Under the pieces are notes generated by a model. It saw only the letters and a list, made by a program, of their open reading frames with translations. It searched no databases and was not told the origin of the DNA. A stretch of DNA of 26,809 nt, taken from a virus. Position numbers and translations under genes: made by a program. Within the stretch, counting starts at the first letter, position 1; each line of letters starts with the position of its first letter. Where the stretch lies: IMG/VR virus record IMGVR_UViG_3300032088_000059, positions 1 through 26,809 of that record; one strand, written 5' to 3'. Shown piece by piece: positions 7,320 through 14,400 of this stretch.

Positions 7320-8360
7320 ATGGCGATTTCAACAATTGACAACAACGGCGCGAACCTCGGTCAACTGGGGAGTCGTAATATAGTGACCAATGGTTCAATG
7401 CAAGTGTCCCAAAGATCAACGTCAGAGACAGGTCTTAGTAGTACAAACTCTTACAAAACAGTAGATCGTTATACTACTTATATTTCGAGCCTTGGTACAT
7501 GGACGCAAAGCCAAGACACTGATGCACCTTCTGGTTTTGGTCATAGTTTAAAAATGCTATGCACAACAGCAGATGCGTCTCCTGCATCTACAAATAGAAT
7601 GTTAATCCAAACTAACCTTGAAGGTCAGGATATACAGAGTTTGGGTTTTGGAGACACAAGCAACACGTATACAGTTAGTTTCTATGTAAAGTCTAATGTA
7701 ACTGGAACGTACATTTTAGAACACCTTGGAGGCACTGCATCGGCTACAAATCACCAAATATCAACATCATACACTGTAAATAATGCAAACACTTGGGAAC
7801 GTAAGACTATTACTTTAAACGTAGACTCTGGTGCTATGACATCAGACAACACGGGTGGTCTTACATTGAGTTTCTGGTTAGGCACAGGTAGTAATTACTC
7901 ATCAGGTACGTTGAATACATCTTGGTCATCTCCAAGTGCTGGAAATCGTGCAGTAGGCCAAGTAAACCTAGCTTCTGCCACAAGCAATTACTGGCAAATC
8001 ACTGGACTTCAACTAGAGGTCGGCGACACTGCAACTCCATTCGAACACCCTCGGTCATACGGAGATGAACTGGCGAAGTGTCAGAGGTATTATTGGGTTC
8101 TTCCAAGTGGTTATGATGATGGCTCTACTGGTAAAAAAGCATCTACTGGGTCAATTTTATCGTTTAACTCAACAGGGACTTTTCCAGTAACTATGCGAGC
8201 TACCCCGTCAGCAACAGTTAGTACGGGGTCAGTTAATTATGAAAACTGTAGTGGTGTAAGTGTTAATAGAAGTGAAAATAGTTATCAATCTAGAGTTTCA
8301 AGTTCAGGCGGCAACTATAGGGCTTGGGGCTGGTCTTGTACGTTTGATGCCGAGCTATAA
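7320..8360 (+). CDS. Tail-fibre-like protein with carbohydrate-binding-type beta domain (346 aa)
   Basis: The N-terminus has LGSRNIVTNGSMQVSQRSTS, a motif often seen at the start of phage fibre domains. Residues 50-245 form a long beta-rich region ending in ITGLQLEVGDTATPFEHPRS, which is typical of jelly-roll, carbohydrate-binding-module-like domains in phage fibres. YGDELAKCQRYYW follows, a conserved join to a C-terminal tip domain of about 85 residues. The likely role is adsorption by binding surface glycans; that is inferred from the domain type. The start lies eleven bases after the preceding stop with an AAGGAA site. It is followed by the small accessory gene at 8375. Confidence 0.75.
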   Translation: MAISTIDNNGANLGQLGSRNIVTNGSMQVSQRSTSETGLSSTNSYKTVDRYTTYISSLGTWTQSQDTDAPSGFGHSLKMLCTTADASPASTNRMLIQTNLEGQDIQSLGFGDTSNTYTVSFYVKSNVTGTYILEHLGGTASATNHQISTSYTVNNANTWERKTITLNVDSGAMTSDNTGGLTLSFWLGTGSNYSSGTLNTSWSSPSAGNRAVGQVNLASATSNYWQITGLQLEVGDTATPFEHPRSYGDELAKCQRYYWVLPSGYDDGSTGKKASTGSILSFNSTGTFPVTMRATPSATVSTGSVNYENCSGVSVNRSENSYQSRVSSSGGNYRAWGWSCTFDAEL

Positions 8361-8374
8361 TCATGGAGAAGAAT

Positions 8375-8545
8375 ATGAACATTACAACAGCACAATATGT
8401 TGCAGAGGACGGTGCTAACATAGACATCCAAGCAACAATAGACGGACAAGAGATGTTTGTCCCACTAGACCCAGCCAATCGTCACTACGCAGAAATACTC
8501 AAGCAAGTCGAAGCTGGAACCTTAACAATCGCAGATGCGGAGTAA
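8375..8545 (+). CDS. Small conserved fibre-linked protein (56 aa)
   Basis: The sequence MNITTAQYVAEDGANIDIQA is followed by GQEMFVPLDPANRHYAEILK. The VPLDPANRHY segment is a recurring feature of small proteins next to tail fibre or chaperone genes in marine phages; their function is not known to me. I chose the ATG at 8375 rather than the in-frame ATG at 8363 because GGAG lies six bases before 8375, whereas 8363 has no ribosome binding site. The longer form would add only MEKN. It is acidic, soluble and lacks Cys. It ends six bases before the next gene. Confidence 0.65.
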   Translation: MNITTAQYVAEDGANIDIQATIDGQEMFVPLDPANRHYAEILKQVEAGTLTIADAE

Positions 8546-8551
8546 TGACAT

Positions 8552-10423
8552 ATGCCTTTAACAAAGCTAGTATTCCGACCTGGTCTTAACCGCGAAGGAA
8601 CCAATTACTCAAATGAGGGTGGTTGGTATGACGGAGACAAGATACGTTTCCGCTCTGGCTTTGTCGAGCGCATAGGTGGTTGGGTCAAGGTAGGGGCGTC
8701 CGCGTTCCTTGGAACATGCCGCTCGATGCATGATTTTGTAACTCTAGCCTCAGAGAACCTGTTGTTCCTAGGCACAGAGAAGAAAGCATACCTAGAAGAC
8801 TCAGGCGCACTCTATGATATAACGCCTATTCGTCGAACCGTGACCCTTGGAGCTAACCCTCTTAACACATCTGGGGGTGCAGGTTCTGGTGTTATTACCG
8901 TTACAGACACTGGGCATGGCGTAACTCTTGGTTCATACGTTACGTTCTCTGGTGCTACAGCCTTTGACGGATTAACCACGGCAAACCTAAACAAAGAACA
9001 GGTAGTTACAGAGGTAGTTAATGCTAATTCCTACAAAGTAAACACAGGTGGAACAGCGTCTTCTGGTAGTACAGCGGGCGGTGGATCCTCCGTTGTAGCT
9101 GCATATCAAATTAACATTGGTCTAAACACCACGATCCTTGGTCCAGGGTGGGGTGCAGGAACCTGGGGTCGTTTTACCTGGGGCTCTGGTGCAGGTTCGT
9201 TAGCCGGTAATACGTTACGACTTTGGTTCGCAGATGACTTTGGTGAAGACTTACTTATGAATATTGCAGACGGACAGATATTTTACTGGGACGCTACAGG
9301 CACAACAAACACAAGAGCCGTTGCTCTAACTTCGTTAGCCGGTGCTTCCAATGTTCCTACTGTAGCGCGTAAGGTTCTGGTATCAGAGACTGACCGACAC
9401 GTTATCTGCTTTGGAGCCAACCCATTAGGAGAAACAGCGCAAGATCCGTTGTTGATCCGTTGGTCAAGCCAAGAGAGTTTAACTGATTGGACACCTACAG
9501 CTACGAACACAGCCGGTGATTTACGTTTATCACAAGGTTCAGAGATTGTAACAGCAGTTAGAACTAGCCGTCAGATCCTAATCTGGACAGATCATACGCT
9601 GCATAGCTTACAGTTCCTAGGACCACCATACACATTTGGTACAGCTATGTTGGGTGACAACATTAGAATTGCCGGACCTAACACTGCAATCAGTGTCAAC
9701 GACATCGTTTACTGGATGGGTCAAGAGAACTTCTATATGTACGATGGTCGTATTCAACCTATCCCATGTACTGTACGCCAGTATGTGTTTGATGATCTCA
9801 ACAGAAACCAATCGTTTAAGTTCCACGCAGGCAGTCTGGCTAGCCAAAGTGAGGTTTGGTGGTACTATTGCTCTGCTTCTAGCGATGAGATCGACAGTTA
9901 CGTTGTGTATAACTACCTCGAGCAAACGTGGGTGTATGGTAAACTAGCCCGTACCGCATGGAATGATAGAGCGGCAGGGCAACGTTCATTCCCTCAAGCA
10001 ACAGGTGTAGACAGTTATTTGTACAACCAGGAGAATGGTTTGGATGATGGAAGCACAAGCCCCGCATCTCCAGTAGATGCATACGTTCAGTCATCAGACT
10101 TTGACATAGGCGACGGCGATCACTTCATGTTGATCAACAAGGTTATACCAGATTTAAACTTTAGCCAGTCAACAGCTGCGGCACCAGAAGTAGAATTTAC
10201 TATGGCTGCACGTAACTACAACGGTAGTGCGGCAGGGCAAGGATCAGATAGTGGCGATGTTATTAGAACATCTGTGGTATCTGGCACAGATAATTACACT
10301 AAACAATTGTTTATGAGACTACGTGGAAGGCAGATGAGCTTGAAAGTATCTAGTGATACAACAGGAGTTAAATGGAGATTGGGAGCACCAAGACTTGAAA
10401 TGCGCCCCGATGGTCGTAGATGA
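8552..10423 (+). CDS. Putative packaged-DNA stabilisation / tail accessory protein (P22 gp10-like, 623 aa)
   Basis: The N-terminus LVFRPGLNREGTNYSNEGGW, then YDGDKIRFRSGFVERIGGW, resembles a podovirus head-completion or tail-accessory family often annotated as phage stabilisation protein. P22 gp10, the best known protein of that type, is 472 residues and helps close the portal after packaging. Later blocks such as LLIRWSSQESLTDWTPTATN and LVYVDDIVYWMGQ-like text (IVYWMGQENFYMYDGRI) suggest a repeated beta or propeller-like fold. It is the first gene after the fibre region and precedes ejection-type genes, matching P22-like order. The last four bases overlap the next start as ATGA. I am fairly sure it is structural, less sure of the gp10 equivalence. 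Confidence 0.65.
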   Translation: MPLTKLVFRPGLNREGTNYSNEGGWYDGDKIRFRSGFVERIGGWVKVGASAFLGTCRSMHDFVTLASENLLFLGTEKKAYLEDSGALYDITPIRRTVTLGANPLNTSGGAGSGVITVTDTGHGVTLGSYVTFSGATAFDGLTTANLNKEQVVTEVVNANSYKVNTGGTASSGSTAGGGSSVVAAYQINIGLNTTILGPGWGAGTWGRFTWGSGAGSLAGNTLRLWFADDFGEDLLMNIADGQIFYWDATGTTNTRAVALTSLAGASNVPTVARKVLVSETDRHVICFGANPLGETAQDPLLIRWSSQESLTDWTPTATNTAGDLRLSQGSEIVTAVRTSRQILIWTDHTLHSLQFLGPPYTFGTAMLGDNIRIAGPNTAISVNDIVYWMGQENFYMYDGRIQPIPCTVRQYVFDDLNRNQSFKFHAGSLASQSEVWWYYCSASSDEIDSYVVYNYLEQTWVYGKLARTAWNDRAAGQRSFPQATGVDSYLYNQENGLDDGSTSPASPVDAYVQSSDFDIGDGDHFMLINKVIPDLNFSQSTAAAPEVEFTMAARNYNGSAAGQGSDSGDVIRTSVVSGTDNYTKQLFMRLRGRQMSLKVSSDTTGVKWRLGAPRLEMRPDGRR

Positions 10424-10704
10424 CCAGGAAGATCATCCGACAAATAATTCCTATTGCTCCCTTGGAGTATAGCGCGGCTTATGTTAATCAATTAGCACGA
10501 ACATTAGACAACTTCATTGACGAACAGCGTAGTCCTATAGTAAATTTCCAAGGAATACCTAGCGATGGCGCGGCAAATACGCTAGACTTAGGGGATGTAT
10601 TCGAGGCAAATGGCTTTTTGAAAATCATTCGACAGGGTGATACCTACTCAGGAAGCGTTTCGGCAGCTAGTTCAGTCGGCACAGTAACGGTGGTAATAAC
10701 ATGA
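10420..10704 (+). CDS. Small virion-operon hypothetical protein (94 aa)
   Basis: I do not recognise the family. Residues 1-40 are mainly helical and contain YVNQLARTLDNFIDEQ. Residues 41-94 are beta-prone with Gly/Ser/Val repeats and end TVTVVIT. The start is an ATGA overlap with the preceding gene, and the stop overlaps the next ATG in the same way, so it is translationally coupled on both sides. Its place after the stabilisation-type protein suggests a small tail or head-completion component; this is position-based inference. Confidence 0.6.
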   Translation: MTRKIIRQIIPIAPLEYSAAYVNQLARTLDNFIDEQRSPIVNFQGIPSDGAANTLDLGDVFEANGFLKIIRQGDTYSGSVSAASSVGTVTVVIT

Positions 10705-10928
10705 GTGATCAAATAATTCAAATGCCTAACGGTACACAGTGGAAACCTTCTACAAGTTCTGATATAGTGCATTGTGTAAGCTGCGAAAACGCAGTCGATA
10801 CGCCAGAAGAGATTGCATCCTACCCAAGTGGTAACTGCCCTGACTGCGGTGAACCATGGACAGGATCCGAGCGGCGCAGTACAACGATCGTGGTTACAAT
10901 GCCCGAGCAGATAGTAGGTGAGGCGTAA
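10701..10928 (+). CDS. Small zinc-ribbon-type protein (75 aa)
   Basis: Two CxxC pairs are visible, C25-V-S-C28 and C46-P-D-C49, separated by 17 residues. This is the spacing expected of a zinc ribbon or rubredoxin-like knuckle. The remainder is short and polar, with a hydrophobic TTIVVTMPE segment near the C-terminus. Zinc binding is likely from the Cys arrangement; the partner (DNA, RNA or protein) is unknown. It overlaps the genes on both sides (ATGA at its start, TAATG at its stop), which places it within the virion operon. It may be a structural clip or a regulator of late genes. Confidence 0.65.
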   Translation: MSDQIIQMPNGTQWKPSTSSDIVHCVSCENAVDTPEEIASYPSGNCPDCGEPWTGSERRSTTIVVTMPEQIVGEA

Positions 10929-11557
10929 TGGGTTTAGGTAATTTAATTAGTGGATTTATAGGCAACGCTATAGCACCTGGGCTTGGTGGCCTTTTAGCGA
11001 CTACAGGAATCGGAGCTCTGGTAGGCAAGTTGTTTGACGATGACGATGACGGTGGTGCAGCTAACGAAGCACGGATGGCTAAGTGGAACAAGGGACCTAG
11101 TCAACAAGATGGTTGGGATCAAAACCTATTCAAATCTAGATACACGGGTTCTGATGGCAGAGCCCCTGCGTTTACCACAGAAGAAGAACGAGATATCCAT
11201 GACAAGATGGTGGAAGCTAAAGAAGCCCAAGCCTCTGCAATTAAACCTGTATACCAATCGGCGGCAAATGGTGGGTTGATGCAGTTTGCAGGAGGAGGCA
11301 TGATCCAAGGTCCAGGGACTGTGACAAGCGATTCAATACCAGGAGTTATCACACAGAACGGTCGCCCTGTTGAGGAAATCGCGGTAGCTAACGGAGAAGT
11401 TATTTTGTCAGGGAAAGATTTGGCTAACATGGATCCCGATGGAAACATGAAACGAGCAGGAATGCGCCTTGGTGGCGCGGCAAACGGAACACGCGGAGCG
11501 GAAGCAGCTAGAATGTTTGCTGAAGTTAGAAAGATGAAGGGTACTCAACATGGTTGA
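10928..11557 (+). CDS. Virion-associated protein with Gly-rich hydrophobic N-terminus (209 aa)
   Basis: Residues 1-36 form a Gly/Ala/Leu-rich hydrophobic segment that could insert in membranes, followed at once by a run of five Asp (FDDDDDGG). Residues 110-160 contain GGGMIQGPGTVTSDSIPGVI and then AVANGEVILSGKDL. Similar 'GPGTgtSDsIPa...dGEyVi' blocks occur in many phage structural or ejection-linked proteins, usually of unknown function. The C-terminus is basic and helical (AARMFAEVRKMKGTQHG). The gene is coupled to its upstream neighbour by TAATG and overlaps the next gene by eight bases. A role in the tail or ejection apparatus is plausible but not shown. Confidence 0.6.
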   Translation: MGLGNLISGFIGNAIAPGLGGLLATTGIGALVGKLFDDDDDGGAANEARMAKWNKGPSQQDGWDQNLFKSRYTGSDGRAPAFTTEEERDIHDKMVEAKEAQASAIKPVYQSAANGGLMQFAGGGMIQGPGTVTSDSIPGVITQNGRPVEEIAVANGEVILSGKDLANMDPDGNMKRAGMRLGGAANGTRGAEAARMFAEVRKMKGTQHG

Positions 11558-12554
11558 AAACTACACAACAACTTCGGTAACCGACTTACCAGATTGGCAG
11601 AAGAAATACATGAAGGAGATCCTTGACAGGGGTCAAGCTCTTGGTAAGCAAGATTATACATTACCTGGTTATCAGGTTGCAGGGCGAAGCCCGATGCAAC
11701 AACAGGCTACTAGCCTAGCTACTCAAGGTGTAGGAGCATACGCTCCAATGCTACAAGCAGGGGCAGGAAGTGTCGGCACAGGGTTGGCTGCGGCACAAGC
11801 AGGATTAAATCCGTTAGCTGCATCTATTACGTCAGCAGGGCAGATTGGTCAGCAAACAGCGGCAAACATATTAGATCCGAACGCAACACAAGCATACATG
11901 AATCCGTATGAAGATGCGGTTGTTCAGCAAAGTATGAAGGATATAGCTCGTCAGGGTCAGATACAACAGCAAGGTCTAGCGGCACAAGCCGTAGGCGCAG
12001 GAGCTTTTGGTGGATCACGTCAAGGTATTCAAGCGGCAGAGCAAAACAGAAACACATTAGAAACACAAGCCCGAACCGCTGCGAACTTACGTCAGTCTGG
12101 TTACGGACAAGCACAGCAACAACAATTAGCTCGAGCGCAAGCGGCAGGGCAGGCAGGATTAGCCGGTGCACAACTTATGCAACAAGGCGCAGGCCAGTAT
12201 GGTCAATTGGCGCAGGGCATTGGTAGCTTGGGTATGCAACAGGCTAAACTAGGCGAGGCGTTCCAAGGATTAAACATCAACGATATCAATACGTTATCAA
12301 GTCTTGGTGGACAAGAGCAACAGCAACAGCAGTCCGAGATGGATGCGGCACGTCAGACTCAGTACCAGAATGTTATGCAACCATACCAACAGTTGGGTTT
12401 CTATTCAGATATATTCCAAGGCATGCCAACGTCTCAATCTACATTTACAAATCAGCAAAGACCTAGCCCGAGTGCGATCTCACAGTTTGCAGGTCTAGCG
12501 GGCGGTCTATATAGTCTAGGTCAAACAGGAATGTTTGGCGGCGGAGGACAATAG
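11550..12554 (+). CDS. Gln/Ala-rich ejection-type virion protein (334 aa)
   Basis: The protein is strongly rich in Gln, Ala and Gly. It contains YMNPYEDAVVQQSMKDIARQ near residues 115-134, a GAFGGSRQGIQAAEQNRNT segment near 150-168, and MQPYQQLGFYSDIFQGMPTS near the C-terminus. This combination is seen in marine podovirus proteins located where P22 encodes its DNA-transfer (ejection) proteins gp7 and gp20, which leave the virion to help carry DNA across the envelope. Most of the middle should be helical, probably coiled coil. It has a Gly-rich hydrophobic end (GLAGGLYSLGQTGMFGGGGQ). It overlaps the upstream gene by eight bases; the next start is two bases after its stop. Confidence 0.65.
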   Translation: MVENYTTTSVTDLPDWQKKYMKEILDRGQALGKQDYTLPGYQVAGRSPMQQQATSLATQGVGAYAPMLQAGAGSVGTGLAAAQAGLNPLAASITSAGQIGQQTAANILDPNATQAYMNPYEDAVVQQSMKDIARQGQIQQQGLAAQAVGAGAFGGSRQGIQAAEQNRNTLETQARTAANLRQSGYGQAQQQQLARAQAAGQAGLAGAQLMQQGAGQYGQLAQGIGSLGMQQAKLGEAFQGLNINDINTLSSLGGQEQQQQQSEMDAARQTQYQNVMQPYQQLGFYSDIFQGMPTSQSTFTNQQRPSPSAISQFAGLAGGLYSLGQTGMFGGGGQ

Positions 12555-12555
12555 T

Positions 12556-14391
12556 ATGAACAATGTATTAAACCGAAAGATGTTTGTGAACCGTAATGCT
12601 CGTGCCAAGCTTGCGAACATGGGTGGAATACTAGCGTCATCTCCTGAGATGATTGATGAGACACAGCGCTTTGCTCCTGGTGGCACAGTTACTACGGACG
12701 CCAACGGTATGACAGGAACGTTTAGTACAGAGCCACAGCCTTCGTTTTTAGAACGGTTGATCGAAGACCTAATGAGAAAGGTCAAAAACAACGAGCCATT
12801 CAATGACCGAGATGTGCAGGTATATGAGTCTTTGCCTACAGAAGTAAAACAACGTATCAACGTTAACTCTGCTGAAGGTCTGGACACCACGGACAATGAT
12901 CGAGCGCGACGTGGACCTGGCAGAACAGCAATGGATTTCTCCTCTAACGTTGGAATTATGAGTGCTGCTCCGTCTGTAGAAGCAGTAAATCCCGCACTTG
13001 ACGATCCTACTACTAAACTAGATCAGACTCCTCAGTTAGACATAGGGTTATCTGCGTTTCAACTACAGGATCTTCAAAAGAAAAGAGACGCATATCAAGA
13101 AAACCTTAGAAAATACCAAGAAGACTACCAAGCACCAGAGCTAGCTAGCGCAGAAATACTTAGTGAACCAGAAATTGCACCAGAACGGATCAATGTTAAC
13201 TCCGCAGAATTATTAGATACCTCTGATAACGATCGGGCGCGCCGTGGTCCTGGAAGAACAGCAATGGATTTTTCAACGGAGACTATTCCTACGGCTTCTG
13301 TTGACAATAACGAAGCTAGCTTAATGGAAATAATAGATCAAAAGGTTGCTCCGGCAGCAAAAGGCAACCGAGAAGACGCGATATCTACTATTGCTAACTT
13401 TAACGAAGCTGAGAAACAAGGCGCTGCTATGGGTGCGGCGTCAGAAATGTTTACTCCACCAAGTCCTTACGAAGAAAAAATGCAAAAGAAAGAAGACGAC
13501 GCTGACCGTGCTGAACGTATTGCGGCGGAAGATGAAGCTTTTGCCCAGGATGTTCCACCGGCTCCTTTTGTAGGCGAAAAAAATAAAGGCGATGTATACG
13601 AAGGCGATGGTAAATGGACGATAGAAAAGTTTCTTGAAGGAAGTGCGGGGCCATCGGGTCTTTCATCAAAGAAAATAGGCGATGAGATTGAAGGGTCATC
13701 TAATCCAAGTGAAGACATGGCCAATGCTGTAGGGGACGCACTAGGCGAGGACTTTGAAGGCATGGACATGCCCGAAAGAATTTCATCGTACAAGAAAATC
13801 TTGAGCGATCTCCTAGGAACTGACACCAAAGAAGACAAGAAGGAAGAGTTCTGGATGAACATGGCAATGGTGGGTTTTGCTGTTGCGGCAGGGGACGATC
13901 CAAGTGCAATTAAAAATATTGCGGATGGTCTTCTCGCAGGGTCTAAAATGATGAAAGAAGACAAAGCGTCTAATCAAGCGCGTGAGGATAAGATCAATAT
14001 GATGGCGCTAGAAGAGTCTAACAAAGACAAACGTTTAGCGGCTAGAAATAGAAACGCAGAACGAGTTGCACAAATTCGATCAACAGGATCTACATCTTTT
14101 GCTACAGTAGACCGTATGTTTAAATCTGTATTGGATAATGCGTTAGATGGATACAAGCTTCAAATAGAAGACGGATCAATATCTTCTGCGGAAGCTGCGT
14201 CACAAGCGATAAAGATTGCATCCGAATCGTTTCCAAACTCTCAGTTTGCTATAGGCAACTCTGGGGCAGAAAGTAGTGAGGATAATGTACCTGTGGTTTC
14301 TACCCAAGCTGACTTTGACGCATTAAAAACGGGTACTGTTTTCTTACAAAAAAATGATAAAGGTGTGTTTGAGAGACGAGAGAAAAAATAG
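12556..14391 (+). CDS. Acidic virion/ejection-type protein with internal duplication (611 aa)
   Basis: I chose the ATG at 12556 because GGCGGAGGA lies seven bases upstream; an in-frame TTG at 12535 would add seven residues but has no ribosome binding site. The protein is acidic and Lys/Glu-rich with long helical, low-complexity stretches (for instance EKMQKKEDDADRAERIAAED). A block of 30 residues, beginning RINVNSAE and ending MDFS, occurs at residues 100-129 and again at 211-240. A hydrophobic helix-rich part follows around residues 430-470 (FWMNMAMVGFAVAAGDDPSA). There are no catalytic motifs. It lies between the Gln-rich and the very large virion genes, which corresponds to the P22 gp20/gp16 region, so an ejection or internal scaffold role is likely. 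The family is not known to me. Confidence 0.6.
   Translation: MNNVLNRKMFVNRNARAKLANMGGILASSPEMIDETQRFAPGGTVTTDANGMTGTFSTEPQPSFLERLIEDLMRKVKNNEPFNDRDVQVYESLPTEVKQRINVNSAEGLDTTDNDRARRGPGRTAMDFSSNVGIMSAAPSVEAVNPALDDPTTKLDQTPQLDIGLSAFQLQDLQKKRDAYQENLRKYQEDYQAPELASAEILSEPEIAPERINVNSAELLDTSDNDRARRGPGRTAMDFSTETIPTASVDNNEASLMEIIDQKVAPAAKGNREDAISTIANFNEAEKQGAAMGAASEMFTPPSPYEEKMQKKEDDADRAERIAAEDEAFAQDVPPAPFVGEKNKGDVYEGDGKWTIEKFLEGSAGPSGLSSKKIGDEIEGSSNPSEDMANAVGDALGEDFEGMDMPERISSYKKILSDLLGTDTKEDKKEEFWMNMAMVGFAVAAGDDPSAIKNIADGLLAGSKMMKEDKASNQAREDKINMMALEESNKDKRLAARNRNAERVAQIRSTGSTSFATVDRMFKSVLDNALDGYKLQIEDGSISSAEAASQAIKIASESFPNSQFAIGNSGAESSEDNVPVVSTQADFDALKTGTVFLQKNDKGVFERREKK
12853..12942 (+). repeat. 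30-residue duplication in acidic virion protein, copy 1
   Basis: This encodes RINVNSAEGLDTTDNDRARR followed by GPGRTAMDFS. The second copy is at 13186-13275, 333 bp downstream and in the same frame, with only two conservative amino-acid differences (G/L, T/S). The DNA has diverged at many third positions, so the protein sequence appears to be selected. Confidence 0.85.
13186..13275 (+). repeat. 30-residue duplication in acidic virion protein, copy 2
   Basis: This encodes RINVNSAELLDTSDNDRARR followed by GPGRTAMDFS, matching copy 1. The basic RARRGPGR core inside an otherwise acidic protein suggests a binding patch, perhaps for DNA or for another virion protein; that is inference. Confidence 0.85.
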
Positions 14392-14400
14392 GAGTTCAGT

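Noticed and set aside
12535-12555. Upstream TTG start for the 611-aa virion protein
   Set aside because: The TTG has no ribosome binding site, while the ATG at 12556 follows GGCGGAGGA at good distance and comes just after the stop of the preceding gene.
13467-13964. 165-aa minus-strand frame opposite the acidic virion gene
   Set aside because: It is Ser/Pro-rich because it complements Glu/Lys/Asp codons; no motif supports it and the plus-strand gene is continuous.
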